DNA of 64,000 nt from assembly GCF_003605385.1 (NCBI RefSeq), contig NZ_QYTV02000001.1:580249-644248 (forward strand). The letters are read 5' to 3'. The position numbers and the translations under genes were made by a program. The stretch comes from Siminovitchia acidinfaciens. GTDB taxonomy: Bacteria; Bacillota; Bacilli; Bacillales; Bacillaceae_C. Positions within the stretch are counted from its first letter, which is position 1; each line of letters begins with the position of its first letter. The notes under the pieces were generated by a model that saw only the letters and a program-made list of their open reading frames with translations, was not told the origin of the DNA and did no database searches. Below are positions 1 through 7,961 of this stretch, piece by piece.

Positions 1-1038
1 CACGATGGAATGGACAATTCCATGGGGAGCGGGGAAATAAAGAAGTTCAGCTATATTCCCACCCCAGACAAAAAATATATCATCGAGTTAGGTGTTTCGC
101 TGGAAGAGGGCGAGATTTTTAAACATTTCAATTTCCTGGATGTTGAAAAAGAGTTGGAAGAGCGGTTTTCCATGATTGAATCTATCGAGGTTTATAGCAG
201 CGGCGGATTCATTCTGGGCAGTTCCAAAAAGGAAGAAGAGGACCTGCGGAATTCAACGAAAAAGTGGGGGGCTTTCCAGAAAGCTCTAAAGAGCGGGGAA
301 GTAAAAGAAACTGTGGAAGAGATAGATGGTAAAATGGTCACATATCATTATGTCCCTTATAAAGCTGAGGAACAAAGAGGGTACTCCACCAACAGGGTTG
401 TTGAAATTGCATATAACAAAGATGATTTGAATGATTCGTTGAATCAAAGCCTTAGAGAGTTCTTTATTCAGCTTGTCGTCATTTTCCTTACGGCCATCCT
501 CATATCACTGATTATCGCGCGGCAGGTGGCCAGGCCAATGTATCTCGCATTCCATGACAGCTTGACAGGATTAAAGAATAGGGCGGCATTTGAGGAGCTG
601 GTCAAGGAATACCAGGGTAAAAAGAAAGGCAATCTAGCTCTGATGATGATTGATCTGGACAACTTTAAATTGGTGAACGACAGTCTGGGCCATACAGAAG
701 GCGATAAAATACTTAAAGCTGCGGCCCAGGAAATCCTGGCGAATGCCGGAAAAGAAAACCATGCTGCGCGACTGGGCGGGGATGAATTTGTCGTGATTTA
801 TCCTGACATCGGGGAAGAGGAATTGAAAAATTCGGCTTTAAAGCTGATCAACCGAATGCACCACCGCTTCCGGGATATCCGCGAAAAAAATCATATTGAT
901 GTATCAATCAGCGTGGGGATTGCCATGGCAAGTGACGAAGATAACGTTGACAGCCTTTATGATAAAGCGGATCGTGCACTTTATGAGTCAAAGGAAAACG
1001 GGAAAAATCAATTCAATATATATAAAATGAGCAGTTAG
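1..1038 (+). CDS. Membrane-anchored diguanylate cyclase (GGDEF), 5' end cut off
   Basis: Likely makes cyclic di-GMP from two GTP at the inner face of the membrane in response to an extracytoplasmic signal. The frame is open from base 1, and the first ATG (base 10) has no visible ribosome site, so the true start lies upstream of the window. The visible part is the end of an extracellular sensor region (about residues 1-148 from that ATG), one membrane helix (about 150-168) and a GGDEF domain. That domain carries the entry motif DSLTGLKNR, the substrate-loop DLDNFKLVND and an intact active site RLGGDEF near residue 257. There is no HAMP domain between helix and GGDEF and no EAL domain. Catalytic residues look complete, so an active cyclase is expected. 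A dispersed repeat follows directly. Confidence 0.9.
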   Translation, partial: HDGMDNSMGSGEIKKFSYIPTPDKKYIIELGVSLEEGEIFKHFNFLDVEKELEERFSMIESIEVYSSGGFILGSSKKEEEDLRNSTKKWGAFQKALKSGEVKETVEEIDGKMVTYHYVPYKAEEQRGYSTNRVVEIAYNKDDLNDSLNQSLREFFIQLVVIFLTAILISLIIARQVARPMYLAFHDSLTGLKNRAAFEELVKEYQGKKKGNLALMMIDLDNFKLVNDSLGHTEGDKILKAAAQEILANAGKENHAARLGGDEFVVIYPDIGEEELKNSALKLINRMHHRFRDIREKNHIDVSISVGIAMASDEDNVDSLYDKADRALYESKENGKNQFNIYKMSS

Positions 1039-1040
1039 AA

Positions 1041-1530
1041 AGAAAAGCGGAAGTCGGCCTCTTAGGGGCGCCAAGCGCTGGAAGAAAAACCAGTGAAGGC
1101 GCCCTTTCCTTCATTGGTTTTTCTGAAGCGACCTCGAGCCCCTGCCGACTGCAGCTAGACAGCCGAAAAGCGCAAGCGCCTTGCTCAGCGCGGGCAAACA
1201 AGACGATTCCCGAGGAGGCAGTTTTTCAGCCAAGCAGCTTACTTGAAAGCATCTTGAGAAGCTTCTTTGAGATACTACATGCGGCTTTGCGACGAGCTGA
1301 ACGAGACTTCTTCGAGTAGACTATGGCGCAGGAGCACTTTTGCTTCCTTGCAGGCTTGTGACCCTGAGGGGATAGGCGCTGGAGCTGGACAGGAAGAAAA
1401 GCGGAGGGCGACGGTTAGCGACACCCTCGAAAAAGCTGACGCTTATCCTTCGTGCGATGTAACGCTGCCGAAGTTTTTCTTGTCCTGTCGCTTCACCTGC
1501 ACTCGCTGGACAAAGAAAAGCTTCTTTTAA
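1041..1530. repeat. Dispersed modular repeat, copy A
   Basis: GC-richer non-coding block between the cyclase stop and the terminator at 1570. Its first ~120 bp (1041-1160) closely match 14083-14201: both begin AGAAAAGCGG, contain a long hairpin (here 1083-1133) and end near CAGCTAGACA / GTAGCTGGACA. The second part (about 1170-1510) shares blocks such as GACGATTCCCGAGGAGGCAG with the other copies. An 87-codon open frame inside it is not credible as a gene. Confidence 0.75.
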
Positions 1531-1569
1531 TTATAATTTTCTACAGCAAGTTTACTTTCTTTAAGCTTA

Positions 1570-1601
1570 AAAAAGTGAGAGGCAGATTCCTCTCACTTTT
1601 T
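1570..1601. terminator. Bidirectional terminator between the cyclase/repeat and sipS
   Basis: AAAAAGTGAGAGG pairs with CCTCTCACTTTTT around a 6-nt loop. T-tracts fall on both sides, so it can stop transcription from both converging directions. Confidence 0.85.
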
Positions 1602-1619
1602 GTTATGAAAAAATAAATT

Positions 1620-2186
1620 CTACTTCGTAACCCTGATATTCTTAAATGGGAATAGGACAAGCTTACTCTTTCCGATGATCCGTTCCCTTTCAATTAATCC
1701 GAGGGAGAATCCCAGCCTGCTCCGGCTGTCTATGCTGTTGAAGCGGTTATCACCCATGACAAAGAAATGGTCTTCCGGAATAATGATCGGACCAAAGTCT
1801 TCCGTCAGGTTGCTGCCTCTATCTTCCGCTGCTTTCATATTTTCTTCCAGATAAGGTTCCTCTGTTGGCTGCTCATTTATATATAACTGATCATCTTTCA
1901 TTTCAATCATATCACCTGGCAGTCCGATGACTCGTTTTACATAGTTGGTTTTTGCGTCATCTCCTTTAATGATGATAATTTCTCCCCTGTCCACTTCTCC
2001 AGTCCAGGAAATCGTCTTACTGACAATGATCCGCTCATGATCATGAAGCGTCGGTTCCATTGAGGCACCGTCAACAATCATCGGTGAAAACAGGAATGTT
2101 CTAATAACGATCACAAGACCAATTGCAAGCAGGATGGGCGGAATCCAACTGGCTATACTTTTCGAAGTCCCTTGATTATTTTTCAT
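1620..2186 (-). CDS. sipS: Type I signal peptidase (S26)
   Basis: Cleaves signal peptides from exported preproteins on the outer face of the membrane. The protein has 188 residues, normal for Bacillus SipS/T/U enzymes, with one N-terminal membrane helix (about 14-34). The catalytic Ser42 lies in DGASMEPTL, the general-base Lys84 in YVKRVIGLPGD, and the conserved MGDNRFNSIDSR box follows near 140-152. An AGAGGGA ribosome site precedes the ATG. It is transcribed alone, converging on the cyclase and divergent from mscL. Which paralogue (SipS, SipT, SipU) cannot be decided from one sequence. Confidence 0.93.
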   Translation of the reverse strand: MKNNQGTSKSIASWIPPILLAIGLVIVIRTFLFSPMIVDGASMEPTLHDHERIIVSKTISWTGEVDRGEIIIIKGDDAKTNYVKRVIGLPGDMIEMKDDQLYINEQPTEEPYLEENMKAAEDRGSNLTEDFGPIIIPEDHFFVMGDNRFNSIDSRSRLGFSLGLIERERIIGKSKLVLFPFKNIRVTK

Positions 2187-2327
2187 AAAAAATCCCTCTC
2201 AAAATATCTCTTCATAGGATTATTGTCTCTAAAAGCTGATATACTTGCAACTTATAAAAGTTTTATCTTGCGAAAATTGCTGTTTCTTGTAAAAATATCA
2301 ATAAGTCTCCGGGAGAGGAAGGTTTGA

Positions 2328-2726
2328 ATGTGGGAAGATTTTAAGAAATTTGCTATACAAGGAAATGTTTTGGATTTGGCTGTCGCAGTAGTGATTGGAG
2401 CTGCCTTTGGAAAAATCGTTTCTTCATTGGTGGACAATATCATTATGCCGTTTGTCGGTGTTTTGCTTGGCGGCTACAGCTTTGAAAAATTGTCTGTAAA
2501 ATTTGGTGACGCAGTAATTGGATATGGCATGTTCATTCAAAGTATTGTGGATTTTTTCATCATATCAATGGCCATATTTATGTTCATTAGATTGCTTGTC
2601 AAGTTGAAGATCCAGAAGGAAGAGGAGAAGACTGAGGAAGAACCTGAAGTAGATCCGCAAATAGAACTGTTGGCGGAGATCAGGGATTTGCTGAAGGATG
2701 AAAGAAGAATGCGAGAGACAGAATAA
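2328..2726 (+). CDS. mscL: Large-conductance mechanosensitive channel MscL
   Basis: Homopentameric emergency valve that opens under membrane tension on hypo-osmotic shock. The protein has 132 residues, typical for the family. It starts [20 protein letters not shown], the conserved N-terminal helix leading into the pore-lining TM1 with the glycine/alanine-rich segment [22 protein letters not shown]2 is [18 protein letters not shown], followed by the cytoplasmic helical bundle near 110-128. The ribosome site GAGAGGAAGG precedes the ATG. It is monocistronic, with a strong terminator three bases after the stop. Confidence 0.97.
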   Translation: MWEDFKKFAIQGNVLDLAVAVVIGAAFGKIVSSLVDNIIMPFVGVLLGGYSFEKLSVKFGDAVIGYGMFIQSIVDFFIISMAIFMFIRLLVKLKIQKEEEKTEEEPEVDPQIELLAEIRDLLKDERRMRETE

Positions 2727-2728
2727 TA

Positions 2729-2764
2729 AAAACAACCATGCGGGAGTTCCGTATGGTTGTTTTT
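2729..2764 (+). terminator. Rho-independent terminator after mscL
   Basis: AAAACAACCATGCGG pairs with CCGTATGGTTGTTTT (one G-U pair) around a 5-nt loop, followed by T residues. It can act in both directions and also serves the converging yceI. Confidence 0.88.
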
Positions 2765-2793
2765 AATTTAACAGGCGTCTCCGCTTTTCTTAC

Positions 2794-3327
2794 TTATTCA
2801 GCTTTTGACGCCTGAATTTCCATGGTGATTTTCACTTCGTCGCTGACGAGGACTCCGCCAGTTTCCAAAGGAGCGTTCCATGTCAAGCCGTAGTCGCTGC
2901 GTTTAACTTTGCCTTCTACGCTGAAGCCGGCTTTTTGCGCACCGCTCATTGGATCTTTTACAACTCCACCCGATGTAACGATGAATGTTTCAGTTTTTGT
3001 GACGCCGTGCATAGAAACTTCTCCGGTTACTGCATAATCGTCGCCTTGTTTTTCAATGTTAGTTGAAGCGAAAGTGAGCGTTGGATATTTTTCCACTTCG
3101 AAAAAGTCGGCGGAACGCAGGTGGTTATCGCGGTCTTCGTTGCCGGTGTCAATGCTTGCGATGTCAATTGTAAATTGAATGTTTGCAGTCGAAAGGTCGG
3201 CAGGGTCTGCTTCGATTTTAGCATCAAAATCCCTGAATGCTCCTTTCACTCTGGAAATCATCATGTGACGGATTGAAAATTCAATCTCGCTGTGCGCTTT
3301 ATCAAGTGTCCATGTAGAAATAGTCAT
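2794..3327 (-). CDS. YceI-family lipocalin-like protein
   Basis: A 177-residue member of the YceI family, whose beta-barrel fold binds isoprenoid-type or other amphiphilic ligands; the role in Bacillus is not settled. Recognisable motifs are the N-terminal WTLDKAHSEIEFSIRHMMISRVKG, the central DNHLRSADFFEVEKYPTLTF and C-terminal KRSDYGLTWN, all typical. No signal peptide, so it should be cytoplasmic, as in other Bacillus homologues. It has its own sigma-A promoter with a palindrome just downstream of the expected start site, suggesting control by a MarR/HxlR-type repressor. Confidence 0.93.
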   Translation of the reverse strand: MTISTWTLDKAHSEIEFSIRHMMISRVKGAFRDFDAKIEADPADLSTANIQFTIDIASIDTGNEDRDNHLRSADFFEVEKYPTLTFASTNIEKQGDDYAVTGEVSMHGVTKTETFIVTSGGVVKDPMSGAQKAGFSVEGKVKRSDYGLTWNAPLETGGVLVSDEVKITMEIQASKAE

Positions 3328-3343
3328 TTAATAATTCCTCCCA

Positions 3344-3399
3344 AGTTACTTTTAGTAAGTTTATAATTTTATTATAGTTAGTATTCGTTTGTTTGTAAA
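3344..3399 (-). promoter_or_regulatory. yceI sigma-A promoter with downstream operator palindrome
   Basis: On the minus strand: -35 TTTACA (3399-3394), a 17-bp spacer and -10 TATAAT (3376-3371). Just downstream is the inverted repeat TTACT-ttt-AGTAA (3346-3358) in the start-site/leader region, where a repressor would block initiation. Promoter and palindrome are read directly; the repressor is unknown. Confidence 0.7.
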
Positions 3400-3415
3400 G
3401 TGTCTTTTTGACAAT

Positions 3416-3441
3416 AAGAGATAATCATTCGATAATCTCTT
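3416..3441. promoter_or_regulatory. Inverted repeat upstream of pdp
   Basis: AAGAGATAATC-attc-GATAATCTCTT: 11-bp arms with one mismatch, 37 bp before the pdp start and upstream of its AAAGGAGTG ribosome site. There is no T-tract, so an operator is more likely than a terminator. The protein that binds it is unknown. Confidence 0.5.
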
Positions 3442-3477
3442 TAATGGATACTTTACCCAAAGGAGTGAATAAATAAA

Positions 3478-4770
3478 ATGCGAATGGTGGATATCATTGA
3501 AAAAAAGCGGGATGGCCTGATTTTGACACAAGAAGAAATTCGTTTTGTGATTGACGGTTATATAAAGGATGAAATCCCTGATTATCAAATGTCTGCTTGG
3601 CTGATGGCTGTATTTTTCCAAGGTATGGCGCCGGAAGAGACGGCAGAATTAACATTGGCAATGGCGGAGTCGGGAGATCAAATCGATTTATCGAAGATTG
3701 ATGGAGTTAAAGTGGATAAACATTCCACAGGAGGAGTGGGAGACACAACTACGCTGATTTTAGCACCACTTGTTGCCGCAGTTGGTGTGCCGGTGGCAAA
3801 AATGTCCGGCAGAGGACTTGGGCATACGGGAGGTACAATAGATAAGTTGGAAGCCGTGTCAGGATTTCACGTGGAAGTGTCGGAGCAGCAATTTAATGAT
3901 CTGGTCAATGAAAATAAAGTGGCTGTCGTCGGACAATCTGGAAATCTGGCCCCGGCTGATAAAAAGATTTACGGTTTGCGAGATGTAACGGCAACGGTCA
4001 ATTCGATTCCTCTTATCGCAAGCTCCATCATGAGTAAAAAAATTGCGGCAGGTGCAGATGCGATCGTCTTGGATGTAAAAGTGGGGTCGGGGGCTTTTAT
4101 GAAGGAGATGGAAGATGCCCAAGCTCTTGCATCAACGATGGTTGAAATCGGAGAACAGGTAGGACGGAAAACGGCCGCCGTCATTTCCGATATGAATCAG
4201 CCGCTTGGTTATGCAGTCGGAAATGCATTGGAAGTGAAGGAAGCGATTGATACATTGAAAGGGAAAGGTCCAGCTGATTTGCACGAACTATGCCTGGTGC
4301 TCGGAAGCAAAATGGTAGTACTTGCAGGAAAGGCGGAATCAGAGCATGAAGCCCGCGCGATGCTGGAAGAAGTTATTGAAAATGGAAAAGCACTGGAAGT
4401 TTTCAAAACCTTTTTATCCGCACAAGGCGGGGATGCTTCCGTTGTTGACCATCCGGAGAAGCTTCCCGTTGCTGAGTATAAGATTCCGGTAGTATCCGAA
4501 GCGGCCGGTTTCGTGGAAGGAATCACTGCAGATAAAATTGGTACAGCTGCGATGCTGCTTGGGGCTGGGCGTGCCACAAAGGATTCGGTGATCGACTTGA
4601 GTGTCGGCATTGTCTTACATAAAAAGATCGGGGACGAAGTGAAAAAGGATGAACCGCTCGCAACCATCCACAGTAATAATGAGTCAGTCTCAGAGTCTGC
4701 GAAGAAAATCTTACAAGCTTACAAAATTTCAAATACCCGCCCGAATGCGTCACCTTTGATTAAAGGATGA
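3478..4770 (+). CDS. pdp: Pyrimidine-nucleoside phosphorylase
   Basis: Phosphorolysis of uridine, thymidine and deoxyuridine to the free base and (deoxy)ribose-1-phosphate in pyrimidine salvage. The protein has 430 residues, near the Bacillus Pdp length. It starts [20 protein letters not shown] and shows the phosphate-binding signature [15 protein letters not shown] near residues 81-95, plus the [18 protein letters not shown] motif (about 109-126). A C-terminal lipoyl-like alpha/beta region with [16 protein letters not shown] follows. The ribosome site AAAGGAGTG sits 9 bp before the ATG. Unlike B. subtilis, no drm or nucleoside transporter gene is adjacent; a nitroreductase follows. Confidence 0.96.
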   Translation: MRMVDIIEKKRDGLILTQEEIRFVIDGYIKDEIPDYQMSAWLMAVFFQGMAPEETAELTLAMAESGDQIDLSKIDGVKVDKHSTGGVGDTTTLILAPLVAAVGVPVAKMSGRGLGHTGGTIDKLEAVSGFHVEVSEQQFNDLVNENKVAVVGQSGNLAPADKKIYGLRDVTATVNSIPLIASSIMSKKIAAGADAIVLDVKVGSGAFMKEMEDAQALASTMVEIGEQVGRKTAAVISDMNQPLGYAVGNALEVKEAIDTLKGKGPADLHELCLVLGSKMVVLAGKAESEHEARAMLEEVIENGKALEVFKTFLSAQGGDASVVDHPEKLPVAEYKIPVVSEAAGFVEGITADKIGTAAMLLGAGRATKDSVIDLSVGIVLHKKIGDEVKKDEPLATIHSNNESVSESAKKILQAYKISNTRPNASPLIKG

Positions 4771-4848
4771 AATCCCTTTCTAATAGTTGAGGTCTATGAT
4801 ATGATAAATGAAAGAGATTCTCAATTACGACTTGGGGGTTATGTAAAG

Positions 4849-5403
4849 GTGCTTGCAACGAACTCGATTGCTGATGTTATTCGTAATAGAACGACAGTAA
4901 AGACAGGTTTTATTGATAAAGAAGTGAGCCAGGACCTCGTATTATCACTATTGGAAGATGCGGTTTGGGCTCCAAACCATAAAAATAGGGAACCTTGGAG
5001 ATTCATCTTCGTTTCCGGCGAGCGAAAAGATGCTTTTATTGACGCGGTCCTTGAATGCCAGGAACCAGCCAAACATGCTTCAACTAGACGGAAATTTGAA
5101 GAGGTTCCTGCATTTTTAGTAACGGTGATGAATGCCGACCCGCGTCAAAAAGTGTGGGAAGAGGATTTTGCTGCAACTAGCTGTTTGCTGCAGAACTTCC
5201 AACTACTGGCTTGGGAAAAAGAACTGGGCGTCTGCTGGAAAACGCCTGTCCATATTCATGATCCGAAGTTCCGTTCGGCTATAGGGGTTGAGCCGGGAGA
5301 AAAAATTGTTGGTGTTTTACACATCGGATATTTTGACAAAGAAATCACAGCGCGGAGAAAGCGTGAAAGGACAAATCCCGCTGAAAAAATGACCTCTTTT
5401 TAA
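4849..5403 (+). CDS. Nitroreductase-family flavoprotein (YdjA-like)
   Basis: FMN-dependent NAD(P)H oxidoreductase family. Residues SIADVIRNRTTVK match the usual N-terminus, and APNHKNREPWRF is the flavin-site loop of the YdjA/TdsD-type branch; GVLHIGYFDKE is the C-terminal strand. The start is ambiguous. GTG at 4849 gives 184 residues, aligns with the family N-terminus and has GGGGG 10 bp upstream. ATG at 4801 with GAGG 8 bp upstream would add 16 unusual residues. It lies 30-80 bp after pdp and may share its transcript; a terminator follows. The substrate cannot be inferred. Confidence 0.85.
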   Translation: MLATNSIADVIRNRTTVKTGFIDKEVSQDLVLSLLEDAVWAPNHKNREPWRFIFVSGERKDAFIDAVLECQEPAKHASTRRKFEEVPAFLVTVMNADPRQKVWEEDFAATSCLLQNFQLLAWEKELGVCWKTPVHIHDPKFRSAIGVEPGEKIVGVLHIGYFDKEITARRKRERTNPAEKMTSF

Positions 5404-5417
5404 TGATGCGAACGATG

Positions 5418-5446
5418 CCTGCCCGTTTGTCCGGGCGGGTATTTTT
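5418..5446 (+). terminator. Rho-independent terminator after the nitroreductase gene
   Basis: CCTGCCCG-tttgtc-CGGGCGGG stem (one G-U pair) followed by TATTTTTGTTTTTT. The rest of the gap to 5662 shows no gene or clear signal. Confidence 0.88.
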
Positions 5447-5662
5447 GTTTTTTAGTGGTAAGTTTCAGACTGTCTCAAAGGGTAACATGGACCAGAAAAG
5501 AAGAATTAAGTATTACTTGACCCGAGATTTATAGGAAGATGTCCGGGAATCGAAAACAACAATAAATCCGTTGGAATTATTGAAATATTTATTTTCAAAG
5601 ATCAAGCCTAATGATAAACTAATGTTAAATGAAGCATGGACAAAGTTAATAGGGGGGAAGAT

Positions 5663-6220
5663 ATGAATTTATCGGACTTAAGAAATGAACTTGCTATAAA
5701 AAATAAAAATGGCATATCATTTTTATCCTCGGCTGTCGTCGTTTGGACCATCATTACAATTATTTTTTTACTTCCGCTTGAAATGAGCCAGAAAAATATT
5801 TTTATGCTCTTTTCTTCAGGGATCATGTTTCCATTGGCAATTGCTTTATCCAAATTGTATAAAGTTGATTGGAAAAGCAAAGGCCTTCCCCTAAGTGATT
5901 TGGGTTTGGGCCTGAATTTAGCGCAGTTGATGTACTTTCCAATCTTGTTTCTAGTTTTTGCTCATTCCCCCTCTGATATGATTGCTGTATTCGCCATTAT
6001 AACGGCGGCGCACCTGTACCCTTACGGTTGGCTGTATCAGGCGAATGCTTATTATGTTTATGCACCGATGATCTCTGTCCTTATCATGATTTTAGGTTTT
6101 TCCTCTAGTGATCAACTTTGGGTCATTCCCCTAGTGATGGCGGGGTCTCTTGTGTTGCTGAACTTAACCTTATTTACGGATTATAAGAAAAAACTTTCTT
6201 ATCGCCGATTGAGCGCCTGA
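5663..6220 (+). CDS. Integral membrane protein, possibly DUF7010-like
   Basis: A 185-residue protein of unknown function. The start at 5663 is chosen because AGGGGGGAAG sits directly upstream; an earlier in-frame ATG at 5636 has no ribosome site. After a charged N-terminus (MNLSDLRNELAIKNKNG) there are about six hydrophobic segments (roughly residues 20-36, 42-58, 79-96, 100-112, 126-142 and 150-168), ending in a basic tail KKKLSYRR. The start and layout recall the DUF7010 family, but this is memory-based and unverified. It is transcribed alone with its own terminator. Confidence 0.7.
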   Translation: MNLSDLRNELAIKNKNGISFLSSAVVVWTIITIIFLLPLEMSQKNIFMLFSSGIMFPLAIALSKLYKVDWKSKGLPLSDLGLGLNLAQLMYFPILFLVFAHSPSDMIAVFAIITAAHLYPYGWLYQANAYYVYAPMISVLIMILGFSSSDQLWVIPLVMAGSLVLLNLTLFTDYKKKLSYRRLSA

Positions 6221-6241
6221 ACCTCCGAAAGGAGGTTTTAG
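6220..6241 (+). terminator. Terminator after the membrane protein gene
   Basis: AACCTCC-gaaa-GGAGGTT with a GNRA-like tetraloop, followed by TTTTAG. The T-tract is short. Confidence 0.65.
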
Positions 6242-6326
6242 TGTTCAAAGTGGTGGAAACTGGAATAAACATAATAACATTTTCAGTATGAGTCGTTTTT
6301 CGTGCAAATGTCTAAAGGTACCCTTC

Positions 6327-6956
6327 CTACAGGCTTTCCATAAAGGTTAGAATTTTATTATGAAAGTAGCGATGCCCTTCACTGTTTGGGTGCAGGCCGT
6401 CAGGCATATAGGCGGAAAGGAATACCGGATTTTTTGCATAAATGCCGCCTTCGGAGTACATGTCCTTGCAGGGAATTCCATAAAAACTGGTCACTTCCTT
6501 GACCGCTTCAGCATATTGCTTTAATGTTTCGCCTCTGCTGTTCCAAAGACCCTCGCTCTCCCTCCACCGGGGCAAAGGCGTGATGACACTCAGCTGCTTA
6601 GTAGGATACTTTTTAATCAACGCTTGAAAAAATGAATGAAGGCAGCCGTAAAATGATTCGCTGTTCCTGTCCTGAAAGACGCCCAATGTTTTGCTGCCAA
6701 GACGAAAATCATTTGTTCCTCCGAAGACGGTGATGTAGTCCACATCAAGCGGCGTTCTTTGAAGCCTTTCCAAAAAGCTTTCCTTCACGGTGAATCCTGA
6801 TCCTGAAACACCGTATTCCAACACTTCACAGCCGGTCTTCTCGCTTATATATTCGTGGTATTTTTTCGTTTTGGGATGATGCCGTTTATCAGTGATACTG
6901 TCTCCAATGATGAGCCATTTTTTACCGGACAGATTGTATCTATTCTTTTTAAACAT
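6327..6956 (-). CDS. SGNH/GDSL-type hydrolase
   Basis: Serine esterase or lipase of the SGNH superfamily, 209 residues, cytoplasmic by lack of a signal peptide. Block I is IIGDSITD with nucleophile Ser20; block III is FGGTNDFR; block V is DGLHPNSEGHRYF with the catalytic Asp/His pair near residue 190. The start at 6956 is preferred because AAAGGG lies 8 bp upstream; an in-frame ATG 24 bp earlier lacks one. Divergent from the phosphatase gene. The substrate is unknown. Confidence 0.88.
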   Translation of the reverse strand: MFKKNRYNLSGKKWLIIGDSITDKRHHPKTKKYHEYISEKTGCEVLEYGVSGSGFTVKESFLERLQRTPLDVDYITVFGGTNDFRLGSKTLGVFQDRNSESFYGCLHSFFQALIKKYPTKQLSVITPLPRWRESEGLWNSRGETLKQYAEAVKEVTSFYGIPCKDMYSEGGIYAKNPVFLSAYMPDGLHPNSEGHRYFHNKILTFMESL

Positions 6957-7034
6957 GATTTCAGCCCTTTCCCTATCCACTTTATATACCCGTTATATAC
7001 AACTTTAATATACAATACGGGAAGAGGTGAATCT

Positions 7035-7583
7035 ATGCGTATCGGTTTGGTCAGGCATTTCAGAGTGAATCATGAAAAGCCCTCATTTTATATGACATCA
7101 AAGCAGTTTAAAGATTGGGTCCGGCATTATGATGAATCGGAAATTTTTCATATGGATAAAAAAGTGGCAGAAATAGATTGGGATATATGTTTTTCAAGCG
7201 ATTTGCCGCGTGCAGTCCATACTGCGGAAAAGATCGCATCGTGTTCAATCGTGGAAAACCCGCTGCTCCGTGAAATTCCGCTTGCTCCTTTTATAAAAAC
7301 AAAGAGGAAGCTGCCCTTGGCAATCTGGAATTTGGCAGGACGGCTGGCCTGGCTTTTTTCCCATCCTTCCCAGCCGGAATCAAGAAAAGATACAATTAAG
7401 CGGGCGAACGAGTTTATCGCCTCCTTGGCAAAAGAAGAACAGAAAAATATATTGGTAGTTTCGCACGGCTTTTTCCTCTATGTCCTGGCGAAAGAGCTGG
7501 AAAAGCATGGGTATGCCGGTCCCCGAAAAAGAAGGTTCGAAAATGGAGAGTTGTACATATACGAAAAGGAGCATTCGCCTTGA
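7035..7583 (+). CDS. Histidine phosphatase family protein
   Basis: Phosphoglycerate-mutase-like phosphatase of 182 residues. The catalytic phospho-acceptor His8 is in GLVRHF, where most relatives have RHG, so a phenylalanine replaces the usual glycine. The second-half arginine is in SSDLPRAVHTAEKI, the proton-donor Glu region is LLREIPLAPF, and the second histidine is in VVSHGFFLYVLAKEL near residue 142. The start at 7035 follows GAAGAGGTGA. A longer frame reaches 6855 but overlaps the divergent gene. The substrate (sugar phosphate, nucleotide or other) cannot be told. Confidence 0.9.
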   Translation: MRIGLVRHFRVNHEKPSFYMTSKQFKDWVRHYDESEIFHMDKKVAEIDWDICFSSDLPRAVHTAEKIASCSIVENPLLREIPLAPFIKTKRKLPLAIWNLAGRLAWLFSHPSQPESRKDTIKRANEFIASLAKEEQKNILVVSHGFFLYVLAKELEKHGYAGPRKRRFENGELYIYEKEHSP

Positions 7584-7602
7584 ATCGCGATGCTCCTTTT
7601 TT
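7564..7602 (+). terminator. Terminator overlapping the phosphatase stop codon
   Basis: AAAAGGAGCAT (inside the last codons) pairs with ATGCTCCTTTT after the stop, then TTC. The hairpin loop contains the TGA at 7581, so gene end and terminator overlap. Confidence 0.8.
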
Positions 7603-7657
7603 CAAAGTTTAAAGAAAGTATAAAACTAGACAGAACTTTCTTCGAACGACGACTCGT

Positions 7658-7961
7658 TATGTCTAGCTTCGACGGACAGGAGGTCCTAGTGCCACCGAAG
7701 CCACAGGATGTGGCGCTTTGAGGCGGCCAGGCGCCATCGGCTCGAGGTCACAAGGAAGCTTACTCAGGGTGAATGTGCTCCTGCGGCAAAGCATATTCGA
7801 GGAAGCGCATGTTTCCCTCGTCGCAAAGCTGCATGAAGCAAATTCGGAGATGTTTCTCACGATTGAATGAAATCAGCTGCTTTGCTGTGGTGGCTGAAAA
7901 GCTGCCTCCTAGCAATTTGTCTTGTGCTTGTCGCCGATAGGCGGGCGCCTTGCGCTTTTCT
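7658..7961. repeat. Dispersed modular repeat, copy B
   Basis: About 304 bp from TGTCTAGCTTCGACG to GCGCCTTGCGCTTTTCT. Most of its length matches copy E (55350-55662) in the same orientation, including GTGCTCCTGCG, ATATTCGAGGAAG, CTCGTCGCAAAGCTGCA and CTTGTGCTTGTCG. The right end abuts the stop codon of the MMPL gene, so only a few bases separate repeat and gene. Confidence 0.8.

Noticed and set aside
1267-1530. 87-codon plus-strand open frame
   Set aside because: It lies entirely inside dispersed repeat copy A, has no ribosome site and codes for low-plausibility text; matching blocks in other copies are not in a conserved frame.
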